A stretch of 64,000 nt of DNA, taken from the NCBI GenBank assembly GCA_949825065.1, contig OX463850.1, positions 250,501 through 314,500 of the forward strand, written 5' to 3'. Shown in pieces: positions 12,245 through 22,944 of this stretch; the stretch's first letter is position 1; every line of letters begins with the position of its first letter. This stretch comes from Odontocerum albicorne (lineage: Eukaryota; Arthropoda; Insecta; Trichoptera; Odontoceridae). The position numbers and the translations under genes were made by a program. The notes beneath the pieces are model-generated. The model was given only the letters and a program-made list of their open reading frames with translations. It did no database searches and was not told the DNA's origin.

Positions 12245-12478
12245 TGAATAATATCAGAAAAAAACTGTAAATATAAATGAATCTTTACATGTAAGCAATA
12301 GATGAGTAATATAAAAAACTGTAAATATAAATGAATCTTTACATGTAAGCAATAGATGAGTAATATAAAAACTGTAAATATAAATGAATCTTTACATGTA
12401 AGCAATAGATGAGTAATATAAAAACTGTAAATATAAATGAATCTTTACATGTAAGCAATATATGAGTAATATAAAAAA
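12245..12478. repeat. 51-53-bp tandem array, about 4.5 copies
   Basis: The unit contains ACTGTAAATATAAATGAATC, TTTACATGTAAGCAATAGAT and GAGTAATATAAAAA. Unit length varies by one or two bases in the A-run. A pure repeat, without the octamer. Confidence 0.9.
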
Positions 12479-12479
12479 C

Positions 12480-14270
12480 AAACGTAGTTTAAGATGAGAA
12501 CAATTCAATAAAAGTGAACCCATTTAAATTAGATTCATCTCGCTAAGAACAACTATTTACCATTTAGTCTTGTATGATAAGTAATTAGTCATACATTTCA
12601 ACATCAAAGACGTGTGTAAGAGAAACTTCAAGAATTGGAAACTAGATGTTGACGAGTGGGTGTCTCTCGCTCAAGTCAGTCGGAATTGAAGAGAAATGTT
12701 CAGGATTTGAAACGTTGTCAAAGTTGTCGTGGTTTCAATACACAACGTGTAATATAAACTAATTTTAACGTGTCATCGTGAAATAATTGCCGCATTATTA
12801 ATAAACTAATTCGTTTCATTTCCGTGTCCAGACCACCAACCATCAATTATGCCACGTGTTTCAATTAGGAGGCTCAACCTCACACCTATTCGTGTCCTCC
12901 TTGCATCTAGTTCCATCTAGTCGGAGTCTGTTCAGTGCGCTCCAAGAAGGCCGAGGCAGTCGGTATCCGGGTGCCATATTTTCCGAGAGGTCCGTCCAGT
13001 CGTTAGATGTTTATACTTTCAACTTGAGAAAACGCGCTTTATTCGGAAGAATCGTCAGTTGTTCTCTCTTTCCGTCTCTTTATTAAATTATTCCTGTATT
13101 TTAGTATCCATATTGCTGGTTGACATAACCGTGCACAAAATAGATTTGTTTCGTTCTTTGATAACTAAACTATGATTGTTAAACAGGGGGTAAAGTTAAA
13201 TATGCAAACAAAAAACCTACTTTGAAGTATACAAAAATACGCTAAACGACATTAGATGAATTTTATTGTAATAAATTTGCATTCTAACTAAATCTGCAAT
13301 TATAATAGTATGATAAAATGAACATACACGAATGACCAAGTAATGTCGTGTGACAACCCCTAGAGTTGACTACCGGTGATCATCGCGTACATTGCCCGCA
13401 TGAAGACGCCGGTCCTGACCTGGCTAGCAATTTGCAGAAATGAGGCCTTCATTTGAGCCACATTATTTTCGCGTTCTTAGATACTTGATTACTATCTCTT
13501 ACGGCATCAATAATAATAATAATTGCAACTATAACAATAGGGTTATACTTTTGCTAACCCGTGTAGGACAGTGCAAGCAAGTTTTTATAACTGTGAACAA
13601 AAAAAACGGTTGAGAATCCAGACAACAAAGAGGAGATTTCTGCAAGACTCGATAGGAAATTCTCTCGTAGATATAATAACACATATTGCAATTCGAATGA
13701 TCCTGAAAAGGAAAGCCTTGTAGCAAAAATTCATAGGCCTCAAATTCATTGTAGAGCATATTACACAAAAAAAAATATTATATGTAGTGTTATTATTAAT
13801 ATTTTCGTATTAAATTAATCATACCCAATTTTATAGGTAGACCGCGTCAAAGTGAACATTTACATAAATATAGAATTAAAAAGAAATACTATTTTAACAA
13901 TGCATTACTTAATTGTTATTACATTTATCCTCGAGACACACGTTTCTACCTCCTTTCCAGAGCCCCTCTTCAGGCATTTCGACTGGATATAGGAGATAGA
14001 AACACATGTCGTGGGGATTCTTGTAATTAATGAAACAACAAGGAATTTTTTTCTTAAATATCCTAAAATATAGAAAAAATAATGATGGTTAATTTTAAAT
14101 GTACCTATTTCACATTTACACTTACACTTATGTATATTGTATCGTATTACATTTACACTTATGTATATTGTATCGTATTACATTTTATTTTGGATTTATT
14201 GCCAAATGGAGATTTCTTCCAATGAAATCAAAATAAGTAAGAGACCTGAAAGGAGAATCGGACTAGGGAA
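12480..14270. other. Unassigned stretch
   Basis: No gene recognised. A GC-richer patch at 12830-13080 has a 76-codon open frame without a known motif. Direct repeats of TTACACTTATGTATATTGTA occur at about 14118-14180. The remainder is AT-rich. Confidence 0.5.
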
Positions 14271-14274
14271 TTTA

Positions 14275-14400
14275 AAAAAATGGATATGAACGGGAATCAA
14301 GCCCGCAATGTATAGTATCTTGTGGGCTTGATTGTATTGTATTGTCTGTATAGACTGACGTCATTAGAACTAGGCCACGGAGATCGTTGTTATCTACACA
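14275..14400 (-). mobile_element. SINE family A head, reverse orientation, degraded
   Basis: On the - strand it reads CCGTGGCCTAGTTCTAATGA near 14390, then a region with GGGCTTGATTCCCGTTCATA near 14285, matching the A-box and B-box halves of family A. The two halves are separated by an insertion of TTGTATTGTATTGT type. Confidence 0.55.
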
Positions 14401-14596
14401 TCAGCACACGCGCACGCACATAAACATTCAGAAATACTGAAGTATTGTAGTACTGAAGTATTGTAGGTGATAGTAGGTTATAAATATGAAACAAGTTCAA
14501 CTTAAGAATTCATCTCGTTACAAACCAAAACCAGTGCGTCAGAAGAGAGCCTCGGTATAGGAGGTAAATGAACACAGTATGAGTTGAATTACGAAT

Positions 14597-14815
14597 GAGG
14601 TGCATGATCGCGCTAGACTTCCGTGTGGAAGGTCGCTGGTTCGAACCGCACGCTGTACTATTCCGTATGAGGTGCATGATCGCGTTAGACTTCCGTGTGG
14701 TAGGTCGCTGGTTCGAACCACACGCTGTACTCTTCCGTATGAGGTGCATGATCGCGCTAGACTTCCGTGTGGAAGGTCGCTGTTTCGAACCACACGCTGT
14801 ACTATTCCACTCGAA
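14597..14815 (+). repeat. 72-bp tandem array of a tRNA-like unit, 3 copies
   Basis: Units start at 14597, 14669 and 14741. Each contains GCATGATCGCGCTAGACTTC, then an ACTTCC...GGAAGGT dyad like an anticodon arm, then GCTGGTTCGAACC, which matches a tRNA B box (GGTTCGAANC). The unit ends CACGCTGTACTATTCCGTAT. The unit is probably a degenerate tRNA or SINE head that was tandemly amplified. The third copy has CTGTTTCGAACC. A period divisible by three keeps frames open on both strands, so the overlapping open frames are not genes. Confidence 0.85.
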
Positions 14816-15014
14816 TGACGCTGACATTTCCCCCCACAATATGAAGGGATGCGTTTATAGCATAAAGACACATATGACTTAGGTCATACATATTCTATAA
14901 AAAAATAATAGCTTTTTAGTTTTTCGTATTATTATTTAGTTGTTTGGTTTCAAGTCCGTCAGTGGATTAATATTAAATACCAATAGGGTGAGTACGGTAA
15001 TTAGACAAAATCAT

Positions 15015-15715
15015 TTGAATTCCCTGCAGTCGGCTTGCATACTCCTACTCCTACTCCTACTCGTACTCACTGAATTCCCTGCAGTGGACTTGCATACTCC
15101 TACTCCTACTCGTACTCACTGAATTCCCTGCAGTGGACTTGCATACTCCTACTCCTACTCGTACTCACTGAATTCCCTGCAGTGGACTTGCATACTCCTA
15201 CTCCTACTCGTACTCACTGAATTCCCTGCAGTGGACTTGCATACTCCTACTCCTACTCGTACTCACTGAATTCCCTGCAGTGGACTTGCATAATACTCCT
15301 ACTCCTACTCGTACTCACTGAATTCCCTGCAGTGGACTTGCATACTCCTACTCCTACTCGTACTCACTGAATTCCCTGCAGTGGACTTGCATACTCTTAC
15401 TCCTACTCGTACTCACTGAATTCCCTGCAGTGGACTTGCATACTCCTACTCCTACTCGTACTCACTGAATTCCCTGCAGTGGACTTGCATACTCCTACTC
15501 CTACTCGTACTCACTGAATTCCCTGCAGTGGACTTGCATACTCTTACTCCTACTCGTACTCACTGAATTCCCTGCAGTGGACTTGCATACTCCTACTCCT
15601 ACTCGTACTCACTGAATTTCCTGCAGTGGACTTGCATACTCCTACTCCTACTTGTACTCACTGAATTCCCTGCAGTCGGCTTGCATACTCCTACTCCAAC
15701 TCGTACTCACTGATG
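15015..15715. repeat. 49-bp tandem array, about 14 copies, carrying TACTCGTA
   Basis: The unit reads CTGAATTCCCTGCAGTGGAC, TTGCATACTCCTACTCCTAC and TCGTACTCA. It contains EcoRI (GAATTC) and PstI (CTGCAG) sites and the octamer TACTCGTA next to a CTACTC microsatellite-like run. Terminal copies carry CTGCAGTCGGC in place of CTGCAGTGGAC at both edges, so the variant copies frame a homogenised interior. Confidence 0.93.
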
Positions 15716-15719
15716 ATTC

Positions 15720-16140
15720 AAATCTTTTTTGGGGGTTTCTATCTCGGCGTCTAAACATCATTCCAGTTCGTGAAAGTTGTTTAATAAACGTTTATATTCG
15801 AATGCCATCGATTATTTTATTTGTAATGTTTCATTTCAATTCTTTTTTTATCTCTTGTAGAGACAAAATAAAGCATTTATTGTACATTGTGTAATTATTG
15901 ATTAATATTTATTTTCTCTTATAGGTTTCTATAAAACAAGTTGAATATGACATAAAAGGTATTAGAAAATACACTGACCAACTCGTATATCCACCATAAC
16001 GTATTTTACAAAGTATGCTTACCAAAATAAGTAAAAAAATCATAATTTTAAGTACTTTACGAAGAAGAAGAATCGCATTTGAACCATTGAACAGTTGAAA
16101 CATTTAATATAGCTTAAGTAAATTGTACGAGTATAGGCAC
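15720..16140. other. Unassigned stretch
   Basis: AT-rich, with short open frames that lack recognisable motifs. A TACGAGTA lies at about 16126, and a degenerate ACTCGTA at about 15980. Confidence 0.5.
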
Positions 16141-16144
16141 GTTT

Positions 16145-16330
16145 CATACTACAATGTCGTGTAGCTCATGACAGTATCGTGACTTCCACGATAGCTCTTG
16201 ATGACTCTCCATTCATCCCTGCACTCTGCGGTTGTAAGAGCAGTTGTTAAGGGAAGTTCTGTCTCTCACTAGGTCAATTCGATGCATTGCGGTTCTTCCT
16301 TTAAACGTAGTCATTCTACTCTTGCAGTGA
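16145..16330 (-). mobile_element. LINE 3' coding tail fragment
   Basis: On the - strand the sequence translates near 16310-16150 as GRTAMHRIDLVRDR, then YNRRVQGWMESHQELSWKSR (one stop in place of W) and YCHELHD. This is the style of the extreme C-terminus of arthropod non-LTR polymerases. A short relative of the last part (GTGTAGCTCCTGAC...CCACGATA) occurs at about 26515-26560. Confidence 0.45.
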
Positions 16331-16850
16331 TAACAAACCCCTACAAAGTGTCCCCTTGCAGACAATTATAAAATAGTGGGATTTAATGTCAGGAGTATTT
16401 TGTGTACCCATGTGTGTAAGAACAAAGGGCTAAGTAAATTTTGTTGTAATGGTCATATGATGAGCAGGAATGATGGGCATGTGGTCATGGTAGTGCTTAT
16501 AATATCTAGTAGCTGAAGAGGAAGAGAGTGTGACAATGGGTAGTCAGTGTGAGTGACCATAAGGCGGTCAATGTGGGTGACAATAAGGTGGTCAGTGTGG
16601 GTGACAAGCTCATACGCCAAAACAAGTGACACAAAAGGAGACAGGACTGTTTAATTTGCAACGCGGGCATAAGGAAAGCTGAATCAAATGAGAGGAGTCA
16701 AATAAAAAGGAGAAAACAAATCATAAACCATAAAAAATCGAAACAACTTAAATAAAAATAAATTATTGAAAATAAGTCGTTTTTAAACAAATCAAATTAA
16801 AAATGACTTACTTTTATTTATTCATTTTAAATGGTTTGTGTGCATGACTA
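16330..16850. other. Unassigned stretch
   Basis: Contains a short imperfect repeat of GGTCAGTGTGGGTGACAATA type at about 16535-16605. The rest is A-rich, with no gene recognised. Confidence 0.5.
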
Positions 16851-16854
16851 AACA

Positions 16855-17612
16855 TTGTATATCTTTATATTATTGTTTATAGTTAAGGCATTAACGTTGT
16901 GGAGGTTTAAAGACATTGTAATTTGTTTTATCAAACACTGTTTATTCCACTTTTTGTAACGGTATAACCCTACTGGTTTCAAGGCTTTCATCTCATCTTC
17001 AGGGGAGCACAAACAAGACTGAATTCTGTTCGAACTGGTACCGATATACACGCTTCTAACGGTTGGGGACTGGACTGGGACAGATTTTTGGAATATATAT
17101 GATATGTTTACAGATGTTCGTCTCGATGTGATTATTTATATATAGGAAAGACAGGAAGATCATTTGAAAAGAGATTTCGTAAACACAAATCCGCATTAAT
17201 AAATCTGTTAATTTATGTTATTCTGAAACGGCTAATCATTGTCACCGTGAAAACCATACTTTTTCTATCGATGATGCCAAATTCTTACATATCAGTTGTA
17301 ACGTAAATAAATTGGACATATTAGAGTCCCTAGAAATTTCTAAGTCAGTACATCGAGGCGAACATCTGGTAAATACATATATCCCAAAAACCTCTCCGCT
17401 GTTGGCCGAGATCGTCCCGTGCCCCCCTCAGCCCTCAGTCTCCAACCCAAATGTCCCTAACCGTTAAAAGCGTGTATATCGGTACCAGTTCGAACATAAT
17501 TTAGTCTTGTTTGTGCTCCCATGAAGATGAGAGGAAAGCCTTGAAACCGGTAGGGTTATACCGTTACAAAAAGTGGAATAAACAGTGTTTGATAAAACAA
17601 ATTACAACATTG
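16855..17612 (+). mobile_element. Penelope-like element, 5'-truncated, with inverted pLTR arms
   Basis: The arm at about 17460-17606 ends GTAGGGTTATACCGTTACAA, AAAGTGGAATAAACAGTG and TTTGATAAAACAAATTACAA. The reverse complement of the same arm lies at about 16915-17062. Between them, on the + strand from about 17104, is the C-terminal endonuclease: YVYRCSSRCDYLYIGKTGRS followed by FEKRFRKHKSA. This is the GIY-YIG motif of Penelope-type elements (VY near 17107, YIG near 17139). The frame then shifts into CYSETANHCHRENHTFSIDD. The reverse transcriptase is absent. Inverted terminal pLTRs are a known arrangement in this class. Confidence 0.85.
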
Positions 17613-17966
17613 TATATCTGTTGGGTTTATTGTGTGCATGGCTAAACATTGTATATCTGTCGGGTTCATTGCTTTACAACAATGCCCTCCAAACAACCAG
17701 CTCATCTTGGACACATTAAACCGTTTTATATGACAGATTAAAAAATGTATATATTCGTTTATATTTAAGTAAAAAAACAAACACATGACTATCAATAACG
17801 GTAAAAGTAGAAGAAAGGAATTTGCTCAGCAATAAGGAAGGTAATCAAAGGAAAATTAGGATGGAAGAATATTTTTGAGTAATTAAATATTTTTTCAGTT
17901 CTCTTTTGAACGTAAATAAGGATGCTGTATATCTTATAAATATTGGATGTTCATGGAAATTTATCT
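17612..17966. other. Unassigned stretch
   Basis: Contains a short duplication of ACATTGTATATCTGT(T/C)GGGTT (17610-17670). The remainder is AT-rich without recognisable content. Confidence 0.5.
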
Positions 17967-18115
17967 TTACAGTTTCATCGTAAGATAAGTAAAGTTTAAC
18001 CTAGGACGTAAAAATGCCCACTGACCACTACAACCTGACTTTACAGTTTCATCGTAAGATAAGTAAAGTTTAACCTAGGACGTAAAAATGCCCACTGCCC
18101 ACTACAACCTCACTT
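17967..18115. repeat. 73-bp tandem duplication
   Basis: Two near-identical copies start at 17967 and 18040: TTTACAGTTTCATCGTAAGA, TAAGTAAAGTTTAACCTAGG, then ACGTAAAAATGCCCACTG. They differ at one base in CTGACCAC versus CTGCCCAC. A recent local duplication. Confidence 0.9.
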
Positions 18116-18399
18116 AGAATAACTTACAATAAAATAGTGGGCAAAACAAAACACTGCGAAAAGTTGTACACAAAAAAAAATGAATCGCAATGTTTTGACG
18201 AATTAAGAAATATTTGAAGCGTTGTTAATTATCATGTATAGGTACGACGTAATAAGGCGCACCACATTCGTAGGCCCTCGGGACGCTTCCTCGGGCAAAT
18301 TCGTATTACCTTATTACCTGTCGTTATTGTTCCGTAATAAGTAATAACACCTCAGTGTCTAATGTTACCGTCCACTTGTTCACTAATATTTATTATATT

Positions 18400-18835
18400 A
18401 TTGTACGGCGCTGAAACACGGACATCAAAAGCCAAAGAATCGATTCATTTAAGATGTAGTGTTGGCTTCGGATGCTAAGAATCTCGTTGACTGCCTAAAG
18501 AAGGAAAATCTCCATACTCCTGGAATTAAATGCGACGGTACGCAGGATACGCTGGAAGCGTAGAAAAAGACGCAGGGCGCCAGCTAGGTCAAGTGACCAG
18601 GTGAAGGAATTGACTAGGTAAAGTATGTACATTAATAGGAAGTGTGCAGAAGAAACAGACGCAGAACGCCAGTTAGGTGAAGTGATCAGGAAAAGGAATT
18701 GACTATGTAAAGTGATCAGATGAATTCTGTACATTAACCATGCAAACGGCAAATAACGGAAAGGAATGAAGATGTGTCGTCGCAACCTATCCCACCCATA
18801 TTCCACGAATCACAAGCCTCAGCAATGAATAACCT
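18400..18835 (+). mobile_element. RTE/BovB-like LINE fragment, degraded
   Basis: The + strand reads YGAETRTSKAKESIHL at the start, in the position where BovB/RTE polymerases have YGAETW. Near the end the shifted frame gives ANNGKEWRCVVATYPTHIPR and ITSLSNE, the usual C-terminal end of this group. Several stops and frameshifts. A GTGATCAG/GGAATTGACTA segment inside is duplicated (18590-18720). Confidence 0.6.
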
Positions 18836-18839
18836 TATA

Positions 18840-19440
18840 TTATACATGCATAAGTAAATTTACATTAAATTTTCTTAATCTTAGTTTGAATAAAAAGAGG
18901 TTGTGTTTATCAGTATTTGGTTGTTTATCAGGACTAGTCGACTAGTATGATTTGATCACATTTAATCATGGCAGGCAGTGGTTTGTTACAATCATCAGGC
19001 TGTACACGGGGCCTAAACCAAGGGGACAATTGGGTATGTGTTAGCCGAGCTGGAGAGATTGGGAGAAGTGGGGACTGACAAATGAACTAAGTCTGAGAAA
19101 TCCGTCGAGACCCCCTCCTCCTGGTGCCAAATACAAGACCCCCCCACCCCGCTTAAAAATTCCGTAAAGATTCATAATAATATTTTTTTGACGCTAAAAT
19201 ATATTCTGCATCATCATTGCTAATCTTGCTCAAAATATAATTTTCGTAATACATCATCATTAATAATTCGAGATGCGATCGAGTTGAGGAATTCCGTATC
19301 CGTTCAGGTTATATTTTAACTTGGAAAATAACTTCTCAAAAGTTATTCATGATCTATAAAAATATGCTTCGTAGTCAATGAGCAAATTAAGTTTCATAAT
19401 CGTTGTTATTCGTGTGGATTTCATCGTCCAGTCTCTCCGT
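18840..19440. other. Unassigned stretch
   Basis: No gene recognised. A C-rich patch lies at 19105-19165 (GACCCCCTCC...CCCCCCACCCCGC). The part nearest 19440 may be the 3' untranslated part of the adjoining LINE. Confidence 0.45.
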
Positions 19441-20150
19441 GGTTGCAGTCCTAAGACTGGTTTGTAGCAATTTCAACTCTTCTCCTCCATTCCCCCCTGT
19501 CCTGTGCGGCTCTTTTTAAATCTGTATATGTTGAGCAGCGCACGTCCACCAACAGGTCCTCCAGGTACTCTCGGCGTGGGCGTCCCATAGAGTTTGTCCC
19601 CTCGGTCATACCCTCCATTATGGCATGCAAGAGGCCCTCTTGTCGTATTATATGACCGATCCATCTTGCACGCCTTTCGGACAGGATCCTGAGCAGGTGC
19701 CTTCCTCCTTCGATTCGTTGGAGAACCTCTTCATTTGTGATGCGGTCTCTCCAGGAAATTCCTAATAGTCTTCTATAGGACCACATCTCAAAAGCCTCTA
19801 GTCTTCGTCTATCTCTTTCGGATAGGCACCATGTCTCGCAGCCGTACATCAAGATACTCCATACATATGTCTTGATGAGGAGTATTCTCAGTTTTAGGTC
19901 TATATTATTTGATTCTATTATTTTCGACCTTTTATTAAATGCAAGTCTAGCCTGATGTATACGGCTGTCGACCTCGCTCTTGGACCGACCGTCCCATGTT
20001 ATTTTGCTCCCGAGGTAGACAAACTCCTTGGTGTTCTTTAGTGGTTTACCCGACATCACTATTCTCATCTGGTGTTGCGCTCGGCCTACAGTCAGCAGCT
20101 TTGTTTTGTTTTTATTTATCTTCATACTGTCGTCGTCCAGTGTAGAGCTA
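19440..20150 (-). mobile_element. RTE/BovB-like LINE, C-terminal third, frame intact
   Basis: A 224-codon open frame (20125 down to 19451) encodes the part of an endonuclease-reverse transcriptase downstream of the YxDD core. Motifs in order are KINKNKTKLLTVG, FVYLGSKITWDGRSKSEVDS, RIHQARLAFNKR, YVWSILMYGCETWCLSERDR, LEAFEMWSYRRLLGISWRDR, ITNEEVLQRI, RRARWIGHIIRQEGLL, GRPRREYLEDLL and a C-terminal WRRRVEIATNQS. The reading continues a few codons upstream (DDDS) before 5' truncation. The frame has no stops, so the insertion is young compared with the other LINE remnants. The catalytic core and the endonuclease are missing, so it is not autonomous. Confidence 0.88.
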
Positions 20151-20154
20151 ATAA

Positions 20155-20835
20155 TTATGCATTATTTAAAAAAAAAACTAAAAGTATAAGTTTACTGAAT
20201 ATTTCGGCCCATTTGCACGCGGGTCTACCGGAAATTTTCCAGTAGACCTAGGGCCCAGTCTGCCGCTGATTCGGAAAAAGCAGGATGCAAACAAAATACT
20301 CCACAATCGTCCGAGATGGAGGGCCATCGTGCTGGCGACTGGAGCTCCGCACGAAGAGCGCAGCCTCAACAAGTGTGCCGGTAATTAAGTATTGAAATCG
20401 AGTGATATTTGATGGGAAGAATATTGGAGTTGAACGATGATCTCAACCGGTTTTCCCTTTCACGCTGAAATAAGAAACCCCGTGAATGACACTTTACACA
20501 TATTTCTGCGTGCAATATTACGCAATATTTTATACCTCATGTGCCACATAAGACGGTCACTAACTGAAGAATCGAAACGGAAAACGGAGAAATAGATTAT
20601 AATTATTCCTTAACAAACTCTCGAGTGCATAATTAATACATCAACTTAATTTAATAAAACGTTAACGCCTCTCAAATTTTCATTGAAACTTACGATGGCA
20701 CATGTCTGGTTCGTATTTCTGTAAACATTCAAAAGATGGAATCTTATTAATATTTTAATTATACATTTATTGCATTTAATGCATCTCGTCTAGATTATTG
20801 TAATTCTATTTATCCTGGTTTGCCTGATTTGAAAA
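20155..20835. other. Unassigned stretch
   Basis: A GC-richer patch at 20200-20380 has a 64-codon frame on the - strand without known motifs. The rest is AT-rich. Confidence 0.45.
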
Positions 20836-20840
20836 TTTCT

Positions 20841-21689
20841 AGACTATAGTTCGGAAATTCTAGGATAAGTCCTGTGACAGCTCACAAATTTGCCTCAATA
20901 CAACCTTGTAACGATGTTCAGTAATTTTAATTATTTTATCAACTTTAATATAAGCCTCAATTCTAATAAATAGCAAGTTATTTAGGTGTCATGTATCTAT
21001 CTACTGCCAGCACATGTTAATCTTATCTTCTTATCTCATTCACCCTCAATATATTATGCAAACCAATGTACCACTTATCTAAGAACCTATTAATATTGGC
21101 ATTATCTGTAACATGGTATAATCACCAAAACCGATGTTATCTTATCCACATTCAAATAAATATTATAAGTTATATTATACCCTTGTCAAGCTTATCGATA
21201 CTAACCAGATCCTATTATCACATTAGTGTCAATTTAACTTCAATGCATTATATTTAAGTTATCCTCTCGTTTGCCCAAATCAATAAAGATTAAATATCAC
21301 TAAATGGGTAAGCTGCGACGAGATTAATCACCGATATCGACTTGACCTTAAAGGGCAAACATAACATGCCCGACGCATTCCTTCTTAATCTATTGAAGGG
21401 TCGTGGTATAATTATCTTTGCTTTAAATAGGACGTCATATCTGAGGCAGCATCACTATTCTTAAAGCCGCTACTTTGTCAAGATCATAGCTGTTACTATT
21501 TATGTAATACTGTTAATATTATACATCAATGTAATTCAACCTTCATACAAATAAAACTACACGTTGAAATTCTAAAAGTGTTTTCGTTGCAAAAGGCCAT
21601 AACATAGGTAAATACATTACATAAGGTTGTATTGGGGCAAATTTGTGAGCTGTCACAGGACTCATCCTAGAATTTCCGAACTATAGTCT
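20841..21689. mobile_element. 849-bp element with 67-bp terminal inverted repeats
   Basis: The left arm 20841-20907 starts AGACTATAGTTCGGAAATTC and continues TAGGATAAGTCCTGTGACAG, CTCACAAATTTGCCTCAATA, CAACCTT. The right arm 21623-21689 is its reverse complement with two or three substitutions (GATGAG for GATAAG; GCCCC for GCCTC). The inside is AT-rich and has no transposase frame. This is the structure of a non-autonomous DNA transposon. I could not find a convincing target-site duplication, so superfamily is undecided. Confidence 0.8.
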
Positions 21690-22670
21690 GTTTTAAGTGC
21701 AGATGCTAGGCTGATATATTAGTCATAATTATTGTCATATTAATCAGATTCTAAAAAGTTAACTGTGGCTCAAGTGTCGGAAACGGATTGATTTCAAACA
21801 TTGTTTCTTTATATTCAAGTTTCTTAATAGGACGCCCTCATTTTATCTTTCGAATGTCTGAGAGTTGTCCCTTCGGAGAAGAGTTGAACTTTGACGTCGG
21901 ATTCTTCTTCATCTAATAAACTGATTCCTCCAAATCGATCCAATATACGGAAATAATTTATTACAATATACGACATTTTACAAGAGTTATACTCAAATTT
22001 GAATTATGTTTTATCAGAATGGTTCTTATTGGAAGAGATGATGAGGATGATTTGTTGATAAATAATAAAACACGTTAGATCGCAATGCGGAAAGAGAGTT
22101 GAATTTTATTAGTAACGTAGGTATTTATATCTTTTTAGAATGTGTGCGAGAATGCGCTCGCGATATGCCTACGTCTCGTTTCTGTGAGTGCAAAACGATT
22201 AATTGTTGTATGTAGGTATCATTCAAATACGGAACTAGCGAGACAAGTGTAGTGCGTTCTCTCTCTAGTATGGAATGCGGTCGTTGAATGGCCGGCGGGT
22301 GAACTTCGGACTTGAATGGCCGGCGTGTGAACTTGGGACTTGTTTATTTAGATTTATCGAGGAATCCGAAGGTCATTTCATCGGTCATTGACCGTATGTA
22401 TGAACGCCGAGTGGGTGACGCCGAGTGGGCCACAATGTTAATGATCTACCGCTTAGTGTTAGATATATGGATGGAGTGTGCAGCTTTAGGAAACACTTGA
22501 CGACAACCCTTTTTTAAAAGTCTTATCAAAATTTCTGATGGTACGAGTATATGAACACTACGCACATACTCTACACAGATTTCTGTTTCTGACCTTTGTG
22601 CGCTTGGCGAAGCCTGTATGAGGCCTATCGTTCCGTACACACAAACTCGACTATAATGCTGTATTTTTGG
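21690..22670. other. Unassigned stretch
   Basis: GC content rises from about 22130. A short tandem duplication GAATGGCCGGCG(G/T)GTGAACTT lies at about 22285-22335. Open frames of about 60 codons have no motif. A TACGAGTA lies at about 22541. Confidence 0.45.
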
Positions 22671-22674
22671 ACAC

Positions 22675-22940
22675 TATGTGCTATGCAGTCAGGTGCTGGA
22701 CTCACAGAAGTTGGCACTCAGTCAGCAAAAGGATACTAATCGGTGGTTGACGATGGCGTTCTTGGCTGCCAAGGCTTATACAACATGCTTGGCGGAAGCA
22801 TTCTCAATCTCAACGGGGCTCGCTTTGTCGGATCTGGAGATCCAACGTCGCGCCGCGATTATTTTTCTGGGTAAGGGTCAACCCATGGAAATAAATGACG
22901 TCCGCCTTTACCCCTTGCTGTGGATGATTCCTCGCTAGAG
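22675..22940 (+). mobile_element. Non-LTR retrotransposon C-terminal fragment
   Basis: An 86-codon open frame with KAYTTCLAEAFSIS, LALSDLEIQRRAAIIFLGKG and QPMEINDV. The pattern 'AY-T...EA....L.L.DLE..RRAA' is the conserved patch downstream of the palm in R1/jockey-type reverse transcriptases. It is GC-richer than its flanks. Subfamily not assigned. Confidence 0.5.
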
Positions 22941-22944
22941 ATGA

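Noticed and set aside
22815..22835. Minos-like terminus: GGGGCTCG near 22820
   Set aside because: It resembles a Minos ITR end reversed, but it is not followed by TA and it lies inside a polymerase-like coding fragment. No other CGAGCCCC terminus was seen, so no Minos-like element is claimed.
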